From: TTA-H9 sp002071415 | GTDB lineage: Bacteria; Bacteroidota; Bacteroidia; Bacteroidales; TTA-H9 | Length of the DNA stretch: 64,000 nt | Reading direction: 5' to 3' | Assembly (NCBI GenBank): GCA_035411425.1 | Contig: DAONSX010000005.1 | Coordinates: forward strand, 1-64,000 | Shown: one piece after another, positions 26,324-39,093 of the stretch | Layout: the number at the start of each line of letters is the position of its first letter | Numbering within the stretch: position 1 is the first letter of the stretch | Notes under the pieces: model-generated | Told to the model about the DNA's origin: nothing | The model's database searches: none | Seen by the model: only the letters and a program-made list of their open reading frames with translations | Made by a program: the position numbers and the translations under genes

Positions 26324-27802
26324 TTAATTGGAGGTATCTTCCAATTTTTGTTGAGTTATGTATCTTTTTCTTATTTCTTCTATATTGCCCGAAGTAACCA
26401 GACCTAAATTATTGCCTTCTTTCACCATATAATCGAAGGCTTCTTCATAATCGTTATGAATCGTTCCTTCGAGGATAGCTTCCTTGATGGCGTTTTTTAT
26501 AACACCCACAGGATGGGAGGGAGGTATTCCGAAGGCTTCCATAATGATATCACCAGTGATAGGAGGTTGAAAATTTCTTATTCGGTCTCTTTCTTCCACT
26601 TCATTTATTCTTTTGCGTACCTGTCGAAAATTTTCGAGATATTTTTTTACTTTTTCCGGATTTTTAGAAGTAACATCGGCTTCGCAAAGTGTCATCAGAT
26701 CGTCGATCAGGTCTCCGGCTTCGAAAATCAGGCGGCGTATGGCCGAATCGGTTACTCCCTTGTCAACGAGAGCGATGGGGCGCAGATGAAGCATCACCAG
26801 TTTCGAAACATATTCCATTTTTTCGTTCATAGGGAGTTTGAATTTTCTGAAGAGCTGAACCACCATTTTGGCTCCTTTGGTTTCGTGTCCATGAAAGGTC
26901 CAGCCGGTTTCTTCGTCGAAACGTCGAGTAGCGGGTTTACCGATGTCGTGAAGCAAAGCAGCCCATCGCAGCCACAGGTTATCTGATTTTTGGGAAAGTT
27001 TATCGAGGACTTCCAATGTATGTTTGAAGTTATCTTTATGCCCCTTTCCGTCGATGTATTCTATGCCTTCGAGGGCTACGAATTCGGGGAAAAATTGACC
27101 AAGCAATCCTGACCTGTGTAACAGATTCAAACCATTGGAAGGCTTCTCGCACATTAGTATTTTATTGAATTCATCTATAGTGCGTTCGATGGAAACTATC
27201 TGGATTCGAGGAGCATTTTCTTTGATGGAAGCGAAGACTTTGAAGTGAATGGTAAAATTCAGATGTGTAGCAAATCGAATGGCACGCATCATCCTGAGTG
27301 GATCATCCGAAAAAGTAGCCAAAGGATCGAGGGGTGTGCATATAATTTTATTTTTCAAGTCGTTTTCTCCATGAAAGGGATCGATCAAAGTTCCAAAGTC
27401 ATTGACATTCAGACTTATTGCCATAGCATTGATGGTAAAATCACGACGTTTTAAATCGTCCTCCAGTGTACCGGGCTCTACGTCGGGTTTACGTGAATCT
27501 TTATGATAGGATTCTTTTCTGGCTCCTACAAATTCTAATTTCCAGTTATCGTTATATTTTAAACTTGCGGTTCCAAAAGTTTTATAAACCGAGACTTTTG
27601 GAGATGGCTGCATGGCATCTGCCACTGAACGAGCAAACTCGATTCCATTGCCTACCACAAGAATATCTATGTCCTTCGACTCATATCCCAGTATTAAGTC
27701 GCGAACAAATCCCCCCACAATATAAACCTCGATATTCTGATTACTCGCAACTTTTTGTATGAGCTGAAAAATGGGTTGTTCGATTATTTTGCGATAATCC
27801 AT
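26324..27802 (-). CDS. cca: CCA-adding enzyme / tRNA nucleotidyltransferase with HD domain
   Basis: 492 residues. A class II nucleotidyltransferase head has YIVGGFVRDLILG at 27-39 and the metal acids D44 and D46 in KDIDIL. It is followed by the poly(A) polymerase-type RNA-binding region (KRRDFTINAMA, DDPLRMMRAIRFA) and then an HD phosphohydrolase domain (RWAALLHDIGKPATRR). The enzyme adds or repairs the CCA end of tRNAs, consistent with the two tRNA genes here lacking encoded CCA. Fusion with an HD domain is the usual Bacteroidota form. A -7 box at 27821-27828 directs it. Confidence 0.93.
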   Translation of the reverse strand: MDYRKIIEQPIFQLIQKVASNQNIEVYIVGGFVRDLILGYESKDIDILVVGNGIEFARSVADAMQPSPKVSVYKTFGTASLKYNDNWKLEFVGARKESYHKDSRKPDVEPGTLEDDLKRRDFTINAMAISLNVNDFGTLIDPFHGENDLKNKIICTPLDPLATFSDDPLRMMRAIRFATHLNFTIHFKVFASIKENAPRIQIVSIERTIDEFNKILMCEKPSNGLNLLHRSGLLGQFFPEFVALEGIEYIDGKGHKDNFKHTLEVLDKLSQKSDNLWLRWAALLHDIGKPATRRFDEETGWTFHGHETKGAKMVVQLFRKFKLPMNEKMEYVSKLVMLHLRPIALVDKGVTDSAIRRLIFEAGDLIDDLMTLCEADVTSKNPEKVKKYLENFRQVRKRINEVEERDRIRNFQPPITGDIIMEAFGIPPSHPVGVIKNAIKEAILEGTIHNDYEEAFDYMVKEGNNLGLVTSGNIEEIRKRYITQQKLEDTSN

Positions 27803-27820
27803 AATTATTTATAAAGGGTG

Positions 27821-27828
27821 CAAATTTA
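27821..27828 (-). promoter_or_regulatory. -7 box for cca
   Basis: The minus strand reads TAAATTTG (TAnnTTTG), 18 bases before the ATG at 27802. Confidence 0.6.
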
Positions 27829-27859
27829 CCCTTTTCGGCCCAAGAAAGAACAGTAGCTG

Positions 27860-30376
27860 TTAGAATTCATCCAGTTCTTCTATCATATCTTGCAATTTTT
27901 GCTGGCGGCGTTTGTAATCGTTGAACTTGTACGAAAGACCCACGAACAAGGTTCGACTATCGCGTGTACGTTCACTTTTGGAGGTAAAGTTGCTGCCGTA
28001 AGTAGTCATATTGAATTTCATGGTTTTGAATATGTCGCTCAATCGGAGCGAAATGCTTGCATTTCCATCTAAGAAGTTCTTTTTTATTCCTAAATCAGCC
28101 CAGTAGTTTTCTTCCATTTTTCCTTGAGTGCCACCACCGCCGTGCCTGCCAATGGAAGGATTGAAAACCATAGGAGAATTATAATTGAAGTTGATTTGAA
28201 TATCGGCCAGTCGCGGAACACTCATCAACGAATTAAGCCTGAATGTCCATGAATTACTCGAAGCTGTTTGCTGGGTTATATCCGGGCCATCTACTTCGGC
28301 ATGATAATAACTGAAGTTGGTATTCAATCTCCACCATTTTGCAAATTGCTGGGCAAGAATGACTTCAAGTCCAGCTGCAGAGGATTTATCCTGGTTTTTA
28401 AAGGTAGTAAAAGAGACTCCATTGTTGTCGACCGACATGATACGTGAAATGACTCCGCTGGTATTGGTGTAGAAAACCGAAGGAGTGAGTGTGGTTTTCC
28501 CGAACTGTAAGGTATATCCAAGTTCCAGACTGTTGCTGTATTCTGGTTTCAGTGCAGGATTACCCGCTGAAAGGTTCAAGGGGTCGGAATAGTCGATAAA
28601 GGGATTGAGGAAACGGCTCCATGGTCTGTTTACACGACGTGAGTAGCTGAGTTGAATTTGATTCTTGTTATTAAAATTATAACGGACATGCAAGGTAGGG
28701 AAGAGGCTGAAATAATCATTCTTGAATATCGAGTCTTGAGTTACCTGATCGCTTGTAGTCTGAGCGGCTTCGGCTCTAAGTCCTCCCTGGATGAAAAGTT
28801 TATCGGTAATATCGCGGGTATAGATAAGATAGGCTGCGTGAATAGATTCGGAATATTTGAAACGATTACTTCGGTTAAAATCGCTTGTCCACCCATCAGC
28901 CGAATCATAATTATAAAAACCATAATCGGAATCTTCGTTCGAATAACGGTATTTGTATCCTGTTTCCAAGCGCCCAGCCCATAAACTGGTTACATAATCA
29001 GTTTGTGCCGTAAGCATATTCCGGCTCTTATCCGAAATGGTTTTTTGCTGAATCAATTCGCCTAGCAATCCGTTTGGAAGCTGAGTATATTTTTGTGTGA
29101 TTAGATTATCGGAATTTCCGTCGGAATAGGAATAATATACATCGGCTGTGAGTTCCTTTGTCTTGTCGTCGAATGTTCGCTTGTAATTGAGGATTCCCTG
29201 GTAGCCTGAATTGTCGTTGGAATTGATGGAGGTGCGGTTAAAGAGGCTTAGGGTATCAAATTTAAAGTTGGTGCTTAAGTTATCCATATTTTCCCTTCCA
29301 TCGTTTCCTCTTATATTATACATACCACTTAGTGATAAAGTATTGTAGTTATCGATAAAATAATCAGCCCCCAAAGTAAAATTGTGGAAATTTCCTTTGC
29401 GTCGTGAATCTCCATTCTGGTCTAAATAGGAAAGTGTGTCGTTGATAATGGTTTCTCGATGTGAAAAACTGGTTCCTTCGTCGGAAAATTGCCTGAAATT
29501 ATAACTAGTAAAGAAGTTGAATTTCTTCTCACGGTAGTTGAGATTAATGGAGGCATTGTATTTATCCTTTGTTCCTGCATTTACGCTTACCATACCGTTA
29601 ATTCCCTCAGCGCGGTTCTTTTTCAGAATGATATTGATGATGCCAGTAGTTCCATCGGGGTCATAACGAGCCGAAGGGTTGGTAACAACTTCGACCCGTT
29701 CGACCATACTTGAGGGTAATTGGTCGAGGCTGACCAAGTTGCTCGGTCTGCCGTCGATTAAGATATTGACGTTACTCGACCCCCTCAGGCTTACATTTCC
29801 GTCGAGATCGACCTGCACCGCAGGAATAGTCTGCATGATATCTATGGCTGTTCCTCCCATACTTACAATGTTCTGATCGACATTGTAAACCTTTTTATCG
29901 AGGTTGTATTCTACGGGTGCTCTTTTTTCTGTGATCTCAACCCCTTGAAGCTTATTTTCGACCAGCTTGATTCTTATAGTTCCTAAATTGACTTCGGGTT
30001 GCTTTGGAGTAATAAATACAGAATCAATGCTACGAGTAGCATATCCTATGAATGAAAGTTTGACGAAGAAACGGCCGAATGGGAGTTTTTCGATGATAAA
30101 ATCGCCCTTTTCGTTAGTAATGGTTCCATTGATAAGCGCTGAATCGCGTTTGCGAAATATGGCAATGTTAGCATATTCGAGTGGCATCTTCGAGCTTTGA
30201 TCTATGATACGTCCTTTAATGACCCCTGTCTTCTGACTGGGAAGATTCCCTTTCGTATTACTTGGATTACTTTGCCCTCCTTGCCCTGTGTTTTGTGCAA
30301 AAGAATTTTCGATCGTAAAAATAAAAATGAATGAAAAGCTGATTAATAATACTTTGTTGAATGACATAAATTTCAA
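27860..30376 (-). CDS. TonB-dependent-receptor-like outer membrane beta-barrel protein
   Basis: 838 residues. After a signal peptide (MSFNKVLLISFSFIFIF region) and a short low-complexity Gln/Gly/Asn segment comes a carboxypeptidase-like regulatory domain at about 50-150 (GVIKGRIIDQSSKMPLEYAN). Next is a plug domain (AVQVDLDGNVSLRGSSNVN, LIDGRPSNL) and then a large beta-barrel of the OMP_b-brl family with a SRRVNRPW-type strand. No SusD partner, siderophore or cobalamin gene is adjacent, so the ligand is unknown. It ends with aromatic-poor EELDEF rather than a terminal Phe strand. It is probably transcribed alone. Confidence 0.9.
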   Translation of the reverse strand: MKFMSFNKVLLISFSFIFIFTIENSFAQNTGQGGQSNPSNTKGNLPSQKTGVIKGRIIDQSSKMPLEYANIAIFRKRDSALINGTITNEKGDFIIEKLPFGRFFVKLSFIGYATRSIDSVFITPKQPEVNLGTIRIKLVENKLQGVEITEKRAPVEYNLDKKVYNVDQNIVSMGGTAIDIMQTIPAVQVDLDGNVSLRGSSNVNILIDGRPSNLVSLDQLPSSMVERVEVVTNPSARYDPDGTTGIINIILKKNRAEGINGMVSVNAGTKDKYNASINLNYREKKFNFFTSYNFRQFSDEGTSFSHRETIINDTLSYLDQNGDSRRKGNFHNFTLGADYFIDNYNTLSLSGMYNIRGNDGRENMDNLSTNFKFDTLSLFNRTSINSNDNSGYQGILNYKRTFDDKTKELTADVYYSYSDGNSDNLITQKYTQLPNGLLGELIQQKTISDKSRNMLTAQTDYVTSLWAGRLETGYKYRYSNEDSDYGFYNYDSADGWTSDFNRSNRFKYSESIHAAYLIYTRDITDKLFIQGGLRAEAAQTTSDQVTQDSIFKNDYFSLFPTLHVRYNFNNKNQIQLSYSRRVNRPWSRFLNPFIDYSDPLNLSAGNPALKPEYSNSLELGYTLQFGKTTLTPSVFYTNTSGVISRIMSVDNNGVSFTTFKNQDKSSAAGLEVILAQQFAKWWRLNTNFSYYHAEVDGPDITQQTASSNSWTFRLNSLMSVPRLADIQINFNYNSPMVFNPSIGRHGGGGTQGKMEENYWADLGIKKNFLDGNASISLRLSDIFKTMKFNMTTYGSNFTSKSERTRDSRTLFVGLSYKFNDYKRRQQKLQDMIEELDEF

Positions 30377-31253
30377 TATTTTAATTTCCTCTATTTGAGG
30401 GAAAAAGAATTAATTGGTTTAATAGAGAAAGTAATAATTTTACTACACTATTGCTGATTCATGACATAAGGCAAATCGTTTTCTTCAAAAATTCTTGTTC
30501 AGAGAACGAAGTACAATTGGCTTTATATTATCGATGAATTTGTCTTCATGTCGGTTCCTTCTGATTCTTTATCCTGGGAATCGAAGGATAAAGATAGTAG
30601 CCCTGAAACCTGGGGCAATACATCCAGTCCATTTGGTTTTTTACAGGTGGCCGATAAACATGCCTTGAAACGAAATCTTGTGACTTGTGATAAGCATTTG
30701 TAATATCTTTTTGTGAACTAACATTACTCGAGCTTTAGTAGTAACCTTCGGGGATATTACAAGTTGTCTTCTGCTCAAAAATCCGACTTCACCATGTTTA
30801 TCTATTTATATTTAATTGTGTTTTAGATTGTTTGACTACTCCTGCATTGGTAAAACGATTGCTTTTACGATCAACATAATCGGACTGGGATAACAAACGA
30901 AGTTATTATTTGTGAGAGAATAACCTTGGGGTTTTCATTAGTGATTTCTTTCAGGAGATTATCCATTTTGAAGCCTTATCTGCTGCTTTAGCAGTTGCAT
31001 GCAGCAAGATCAATCTACATCTGAGATAGCGAGGGGCTTCACATACCTGATGATGAATACGATTGCCGGCTATTTCGGCAAAATCGATTGGGTTCGGAAT
31101 CATATTTTGTATTCCGTGTGATTCGGTTTGAATGCAGGTTCGATGGGATGCAAAATAGAAGGCAAGTTGCGATTGATATCCAGAAAGGGGTATGAAATTT
31201 TCCGAAGATTCCAGGGAAGTGAAGAGCTCATTAGATCGTAGACGACGCAATAC
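30377..31253. other. Gene-free region with probable decayed coding DNA
   Basis: 877 bases with no intact gene. At 30846-30930 the plus frame reads IGKTIAFTINIIGLG, stop, QTKLLFVRE, which resembles the first membrane helix of MacB/FtsX-type ABC permeases (AFxxINIIGLxIG ... LLFVRDE) and suggests a relic. At about 30549-30704 a 51-codon ORF starting MSVPSDSLSWESKDKDSS is not recognised. A 99-codon minus-strand ORF over 30951-31250 has no family features. Confidence 0.35.
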
Positions 31254-32417
31254 TTAATTGATAGCCGTGCTTTGCTGAGATTGTTCGAGTTCGAGTATTG
31301 GAGCAATTTCCTTCCATATTTGCTGCGCAATAGTCGATACATGCGAATTAGTATTATTAAGGATGATGATAGTAAGCTCATTGTCGGGTATCCGGGTATA
31401 GGTTGCAGTAAACCCATGCCATAGCCCGTTATGATAGATGATGTCTTTTCCCTCGATTTTTTTGAATCTCCATCCAAAGCCATAATCCACCGTACTATGA
31501 TTTTTGAGGGTAGCACGTGTAAAGGCTTCTTTTCTGAGATTTTCTTTAATGAGAATATCAGTTGTCCATGCCTGGTTATACTGAAATAGATCGGCCGGTG
31601 TAGAGAAAATACTTTTGTCGCCTAAAACTTCATCAATAGGATCATATTCGAAGAGAGAAGTATTGGGATGAGACGAACGATGTCCCAATGCTGTAGCAAT
31701 TGTATCCATTGTTTGGCGATCGTAGGTGAAAGTATGATACATGCCTAAAGGGATAAATATTCTATTCTTCAGAAATTCATTGAAAGAAGTTTTGCTAACC
31801 CTTTCGACCAATAAAGCCAAAACGGCATAACCTGTATTGGAATAACTGAATTTGGTGCCGGGGGTAAATTGCAAGCGAAGTTTATGCTTTACCAAAAGTT
31901 TGAGCATATCTTCGTTGTTCATTGGTTTATTTTTTGGCCAGTATCGTGTAGCAAGATTGAAATAATTGGGAATACCCGAGGTATGGTTGAGTAAATGCTT
32001 CACCGTAACCGTTGGATAGGGAAATTCGGGTATATGGTTTTTTACCTTATCCTCGAGATCGAGAAGACTATCCTGAACCAGCATTAAAACGGCCAAAGCA
32101 GTAAATGATTTACTCACGGAAGCCAGTTGAAAGGGCGTCTCGGCTGATAAACTGTCATTGGTTCTCAAATTAATCAATCCAATGGCATTTTCGTAAAGCA
32201 CATAATCTTTATATCCCACCAGAATACTACCGTTGAAATGAGCTTTGTGTATAATTCCGTCAATGGTTTTTGATATGGTATCGGCCTTGGAAACGATAAA
32301 TGGGGGTTCGGAAGGTAAATCACCCCGGCTGGAAACATCAGATGCCCTGTTTCCTCCTGATTTTCCGTAAATAAACAGAATAAAGAAAAAGGCCAACCCG
32401 TACTTAAGGTTTTTCAT
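31254..32417 (-). CDS. Exported serine hydrolase, class C beta-lactamase-like
   Basis: 387 residues. The N-terminal hydrophobic segment (YGLAFFFILFIYG) is a signal peptide or anchor. The catalytic set of the beta-lactamase/DD-peptidase fold is present: S100-V-S-K103, tyrosine Y192 in SYSNTGY, and YHNG with the downstream HGF. Such proteins include penicillin-binding esterases and D-aminopeptidases; resistance activity cannot be inferred. It acts in the periplasm or at the surface. The promoter box lies at 32459-32466. Confidence 0.88.
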   Translation of the reverse strand: MKNLKYGLAFFFILFIYGKSGGNRASDVSSRGDLPSEPPFIVSKADTISKTIDGIIHKAHFNGSILVGYKDYVLYENAIGLINLRTNDSLSAETPFQLASVSKSFTALAVLMLVQDSLLDLEDKVKNHIPEFPYPTVTVKHLLNHTSGIPNYFNLATRYWPKNKPMNNEDMLKLLVKHKLRLQFTPGTKFSYSNTGYAVLALLVERVSKTSFNEFLKNRIFIPLGMYHTFTYDRQTMDTIATALGHRSSHPNTSLFEYDPIDEVLGDKSIFSTPADLFQYNQAWTTDILIKENLRKEAFTRATLKNHSTVDYGFGWRFKKIEGKDIIYHNGLWHGFTATYTRIPDNELTIIILNNTNSHVSTIAQQIWKEIAPILELEQSQQSTAIN

Positions 32418-32458
32418 CTTTCGTTCGTGGTTTGTCCATTTCTAATTAGAACAATTTG

Positions 32459-32466
32459 CAAAGATA
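32459..32466 (-). promoter_or_regulatory. -7 box for the serine hydrolase
   Basis: The minus strand reads TATCTTTG (TAnnTTTG), 41 bases before the ATG at 32417. Confidence 0.6.
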
Positions 32467-32702
32467 AGCAAACTATTATTTTTCTTTTCATTATTGCTGC
32501 CTGATTTTTTCCAATTTTTATCCACATTTTCATAATAATGGTTTTCTTAATGCATTGGATATTATTCTATTACTTTTATTACAGAACGTATGTTGTTTGC
32601 GTAAAAAACATTCCTGATGAAAACACGTTATAATCTTGGGGAATCCAAACAACCTGAGCTTTTTGGCTTTGTCTATTAAAAAATGAAGTAAAAGACTGCA
32701 AA

Positions 32703-34190
32703 ATGCTTGTGAATAGGAATATATATCTCTTATTCAGTATATTATCGATATTCATTTGTTTATTGGATATCATCGAAGTGAATGCTCAGGAAACGCCAGG
32801 ACTTTCGGTTGGAAATTATACAGGAATCCATGCCTTGCAGTCGAATCCTTCGGCAGCTATTTACTCGGCTTACTGGCTCGATTTTAATATTATAGGACTG
32901 GAGGTTTTTGCTTGCAACAATGGCTTTTACATACCTCGCTCCGATTTTAACGTAACCGATCTATTACGCAGGGATTATGTTTTTCCGACGTATGGTAAAT
33001 ACAACCGTTCTTTTCTTACAAAGGGAGGAACATTTATGCGCAATTTTTTTACTCAGAATCGTGTCTTGCTCCCCTCAGCAATGGTTGTAGATATTACCAG
33101 GGGATTGAGTGTAGGTTTACTTCTCCAATCACGCGAAGCTGCTTCGGGCGACTGCATTCCGTACGACATCGCTAATTTTGGATATTATGGACTTGAACAT
33201 AAGGCTCAACATAATATTGAATACAACGATTACAATATTTATACCGCCGGGCTTGTGTGGACAGAACTTGGGGTGAATATTGGCCGCACCTTAAAAAGGG
33301 AAAGGTTTGATTTATGGGCGGCCGGCATCACATTGAAATATCTATGGGGTCATTCAGGTTATTTTGCAAGAATTGACAATGTCCGCTATGTGGTATTGAA
33401 CGATTCTACCATGGATATTCGCAACCTTGACGCCAAAGCTGGTTTTTCACTGGCTATTGACTATAGCAATAATGATTTCCCTGGTCCGGAAGGTTATACT
33501 CTTGGTCATGGATTCAGCTTCGACCTTGGAATAACTTTTATCAAAACAAATAGGGAATTGAGGAGACTTTTCCCGGGCAGGCTTTGTGAGGCACGTTTCG
33601 AGCCTTATGTTTTCAGATTGGGCTTGTCATTGCTTGATATTGGGAGTATTCGCTTTTCACGAAATGCCCAGAAACATGTATTCGATGGAGTAAGCCACTT
33701 TTGGGAACATGCCCGGGACTTCACTTATACTACGGTTGATGAAGCGGTAAATGACATAAGCAACCGCTTCTATGGAAATCCAACTGCTTCGTTGAACGAT
33801 ACTTCATTTACTGTGGGCTTGCCAACAGCCTTTAGTATTCAGTTCGATTATCATTTGAATGAGAAATATTATGTTCATGCCATGGCGATTCAAGCTTTCC
33901 CTATATTGGGTGAAGAGGCCGTTAAACGTGCAAATGTCATTTATGTTATGCCAAGATATGAAACTCCGGCATTTGAAATTGGAATTCCTCTGAGTCTCTA
34001 TCGTTATCGAATTCCACGGTTGGGCTTTTGGTTCCGGATATATTCCTTTACCCTTGGTACAGATAATCTGGGTATGTTTCTGCGAACGGGCGACTTCAAC
34101 AATGCCGATATTTATCTATCCTTGAGAATTCCCTTGAGAAAGGGAAAATGTCTGAAATCGAAAGGAAAATTGCCTTGCGAAAGTTTTTGA
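32703..34190 (+). CDS. DUF5723-like outer membrane protein
   Basis: 495 residues. A signal peptide (MLVNRNIYLLFSILSIFICL ... VNAQ) is followed by TPGLSVGNYTGIHALQSNPS, the usual opening of the Bacteroidota DUF5723 family. Alternating beta-strand pattern over the rest suggests a porin-like outer membrane barrel. Function is unknown. The end (RKGKCLKSKGKLPC) is basic and short. It is convergent with valS, with a 150-base spacer. Confidence 0.75.
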   Translation: MLVNRNIYLLFSILSIFICLLDIIEVNAQETPGLSVGNYTGIHALQSNPSAAIYSAYWLDFNIIGLEVFACNNGFYIPRSDFNVTDLLRRDYVFPTYGKYNRSFLTKGGTFMRNFFTQNRVLLPSAMVVDITRGLSVGLLLQSREAASGDCIPYDIANFGYYGLEHKAQHNIEYNDYNIYTAGLVWTELGVNIGRTLKRERFDLWAAGITLKYLWGHSGYFARIDNVRYVVLNDSTMDIRNLDAKAGFSLAIDYSNNDFPGPEGYTLGHGFSFDLGITFIKTNRELRRLFPGRLCEARFEPYVFRLGLSLLDIGSIRFSRNAQKHVFDGVSHFWEHARDFTYTTVDEAVNDISNRFYGNPTASLNDTSFTVGLPTAFSIQFDYHLNEKYYVHAMAIQAFPILGEEAVKRANVIYVMPRYETPAFEIGIPLSLYRYRIPRLGFWFRIYSFTLGTDNLGMFLRTGDFNNADIYLSLRIPLRKGKCLKSKGKLPCESF

Positions 34191-34343
34191 TTGCTGTAAA
34201 CCGAGAATGCGTAAGGTTTCGAATCATGCCCCTTCTGAAATAAACGATTCTATTTTTCTAAAAAAATGTTTCTTCTTACAATCCATTTTTTTAACGGCTT
34301 TTGTATAGCGTAAGATTCTTCCAAGATATTCATTGTATTTTCT

Positions 34344-36998
<2,655 letters not shown>

Positions 36999-37027
36999 TT
37001 GAAGGATGTTATGACTCATTACGGCCG

Positions 37028-37035
37028 CAAAATTA
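37028..37035 (-). promoter_or_regulatory. -7 box for valS
   Basis: The minus strand reads TAATTTTG (TAnnTTTG), 29 bases before the ATG at 36998. It argues against the start at 37019. Confidence 0.6.
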
Positions 37036-37191
37036 AGAAAACACTATCAATCTCTTTGTTAGGATATACAGCCTCGATGATGGAAAGCCCCATTTGCCTT
37101 AGTGTATCCAACCTGTTGATTCCAGAAATACCTCAAACTGAAAAATGAGAAGGCATCATTGAACCGAGAGAATGAAGTTGGTGTAAATAAT

Positions 37192-37199
37192 TACTTTTG
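37192..37199 (+). promoter_or_regulatory. -7 box for the phosphohexomutase gene
   Basis: TACTTTTG fits TAnnTTTG. It overlaps the in-frame TTG at 37197, which therefore cannot be the start, and favours ATG 37227. Confidence 0.6.
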
Positions 37200-37226
37200 T
37201 ATCAACCACAAATGAATGATTTGATT

Positions 37227-38573
37227 ATGTCGGCTTTCAAGGCTTATGATATCAGAGGCATATTCAACGAAGATTTCGATGAGGAAGATGTTTTCCGCAT
37301 AGGTTATTATTTGCCTGGTTTGCTTCGAACCCACAAAATATTGATTGGAAGTGATGCCAGAGAATCATCTCCGGCTATTCACAAGGCATTGTGTGATGGA
37401 GTCATACGAGCGGGTGCCGATGTTTATGATATGGGGATGAGCACAACTCCTATGGTTTATTGGGCAACAGCTCGTTTCGGTTTTGGGGCTTCCATCATGA
37501 TAACGGCTTCGCATAACCCCCCTCAGTATAATGGGATGAAGATCAGTAGAGAAAATGCTTTGCCTGTAGGATATGATTCTGGATTGAACAAACTTGAACA
37601 CTTGATACAATCGCCCGTTGTGCATAATGCTGTTATAAATGGGAAAATCATCGAATTCGACAAGAAGACAGAATATCTTGATTTTCTGATTCATTCAGGG
37701 CAATATGACTTTGGAAATCTAAAGATGGCTATAGATTGCGGGAATGGCATGGCGGGTTTGTTTGCCAGAGGATTGTTCGGAAATGAATCGTTTTACTTGT
37801 TCGAAGATATCGACGGACGTTTTCCCAATCATCTTCCCAATCCTCTGGAGGGAAAAAATTTGGAACCTTTGAAGGCAAAAGTGCTCGAAAGGGAATGCGA
37901 TTTGGGAGTTATTTTCGATGGAGACGCCGACCGTGTGATGTTTATAGATGAAAATGCGCAATTTATTTCGCCTGATCTAATGATTGCCGTGTTAGCGCAT
38001 TATTATCTAAGAAACGATCGATTGTATGCCAGGGTTCTGCATGATATTCGAACTTCGAAATCTGTATCGGAATATATCGAAAAGTTAGGAGGGCAGGTTC
38101 ATATCTGGAAGGTTGGCAGGGCCTTTGCTGCTCCAAAGTTAAGAGAGATAGATGGTTTGTTTGGAGGTGAACTGGCTGGCCATTATTATTTCAAAGATTT
38201 TTATTTTTCCGATTCTGGCTTGATGAGCGCATTACGATTATTGACCGTTCTTTCCAGATTCAAAACCCGGGGTGTTCGTCCTTCTCGACTCATTCAGTCC
38301 ATTCAACATTATCATAATTCAGGAGAATTGAATTTTCTTGTTCGAAATAAAACTGAAGCCATGAACGAGCTTCTTCGTGTATTTCTTTCGAAAGAAGATC
38401 CTCTCCGAGTTTATGATTTCGATGGGTATCGGGTTGAATTCTCAGGTGAATGGTTCAATGTAAGACCCTCTAATACAGAACCTTATTTGCGTTTTATTGC
38501 TGAAGCCAATACCTCTGAGAAATTATCGGAAATGATTGAAACGACAAAAGCTATACTTGCGAGATTTATGTGA
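37227..38573 (+). CDS. manB: Phosphomannomutase/phosphoglucomutase
   Basis: About 448 residues of the alpha-D-phosphohexomutase family, which interconverts hexose 6- and 1-phosphates for sugar-nucleotide synthesis. The N-terminus MSAFKAYDIRGIF is typical. The phosphoserine loop is TASHNPPQYNGMKI, the metal-binding loop is DGDADRVMF, and the C-terminal phosphate loop is RPSNTEPYLR. ATG 37227 is chosen by the family N-terminus and by the promoter position. Mannose versus glucose preference cannot be read. It stands alone, and the gene upstream is divergent valS. Confidence 0.93.
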   Translation: MSAFKAYDIRGIFNEDFDEEDVFRIGYYLPGLLRTHKILIGSDARESSPAIHKALCDGVIRAGADVYDMGMSTTPMVYWATARFGFGASIMITASHNPPQYNGMKISRENALPVGYDSGLNKLEHLIQSPVVHNAVINGKIIEFDKKTEYLDFLIHSGQYDFGNLKMAIDCGNGMAGLFARGLFGNESFYLFEDIDGRFPNHLPNPLEGKNLEPLKAKVLERECDLGVIFDGDADRVMFIDENAQFISPDLMIAVLAHYYLRNDRLYARVLHDIRTSKSVSEYIEKLGGQVHIWKVGRAFAAPKLREIDGLFGGELAGHYYFKDFYFSDSGLMSALRLLTVLSRFKTRGVRPSRLIQSIQHYHNSGELNFLVRNKTEAMNELLRVFLSKEDPLRVYDFDGYRVEFSGEWFNVRPSNTEPYLRFIAEANTSEKLSEMIETTKAILARFM

Positions 38574-38835
38574 GGAATTTATTCGAATGATTTTATTATA
38601 AATATTTGTAATAGGCGAGCTAATCCCTTCGGATGGTTTGAGCCAAATAGTCATCAAATTTTGCCTTCAGGCTTATTACAAGGTTATACGGGAGAATTTA
38701 ACCTGTTCTGACAATGATCTGATATTTTTCCCCTTCTTGATGAGATTATCGCCTATAGCATGTATTAAAAAATCCATTATTCTGGCAAAAAGAATGACAA
38801 AACGATGGATGTACTTCTCAAATCACCAATAAATG

Positions 38836-38908
38836 AGCCGATGGACGGACTCGAACCGCCGACCGGCTGATTACAAATCAGCTGCTCTACCAACTGAGCT
38901 ACATCGGC
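38836..38908 (-). tRNA. tRNA-Thr (anticodon UGU)
   Basis: Reading the minus strand, GCCGATG pairs with CATCGGC, the D-arm is AGCTCAGTTGGTAGAGC, the anticodon loop in CTGATTTGTAATCAG gives TGT, and the T-arm is GGCGGTTCGAGTCCGTC. The CCA end is not encoded. Confidence 0.95.
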
Positions 38909-38920
38909 TGAAAATCGTTG

Positions 38921-38928
38921 CAAAATTA
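38921..38928 (-). promoter_or_regulatory. -7 box for tRNA-Thr
   Basis: The minus strand reads TAATTTTG (TAnnTTTG), 12 bases upstream of the tRNA 5' end. Confidence 0.6.
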
Positions 38929-39007
38929 TAATTTTTTCACAAAGAATCATCCATTCTGAAAAATAACCCTATTTTCTATTCTTATCTGATGAAAAATGCC
39001 AGAATTT

Positions 39008-39034
39008 TTGCCCTGAGGTTTTTTTGTAATTTTG
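39008..39034 (+). promoter_or_regulatory. Promoter of the etf-acyl-CoA dehydrogenase operon
   Basis: TTG at 39008-39010 and TAATTTTG at 39027-39034 with 16 bases between them; 59 bases before the ATG at 39094. Confidence 0.55.
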
Positions 39035-39093
39035 CGGCTTCCTTTTGTGAAGTTTTTATAACTTGAGGAAAGAAAACCTAATTGTCAGATATT

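Noticed and set aside
30951..31250. 99-codon minus-strand ORF upstream of the TonB-type gene
   Set aside because: It has no signal peptide, domain or sensible neighbours and overlaps the end of the serine hydrolase.
38638..38832. 64-codon ORF before tRNA-Thr
   Set aside because: Non-ATG start region, no conserved features, and it lies in the spacer of the tRNA gene.
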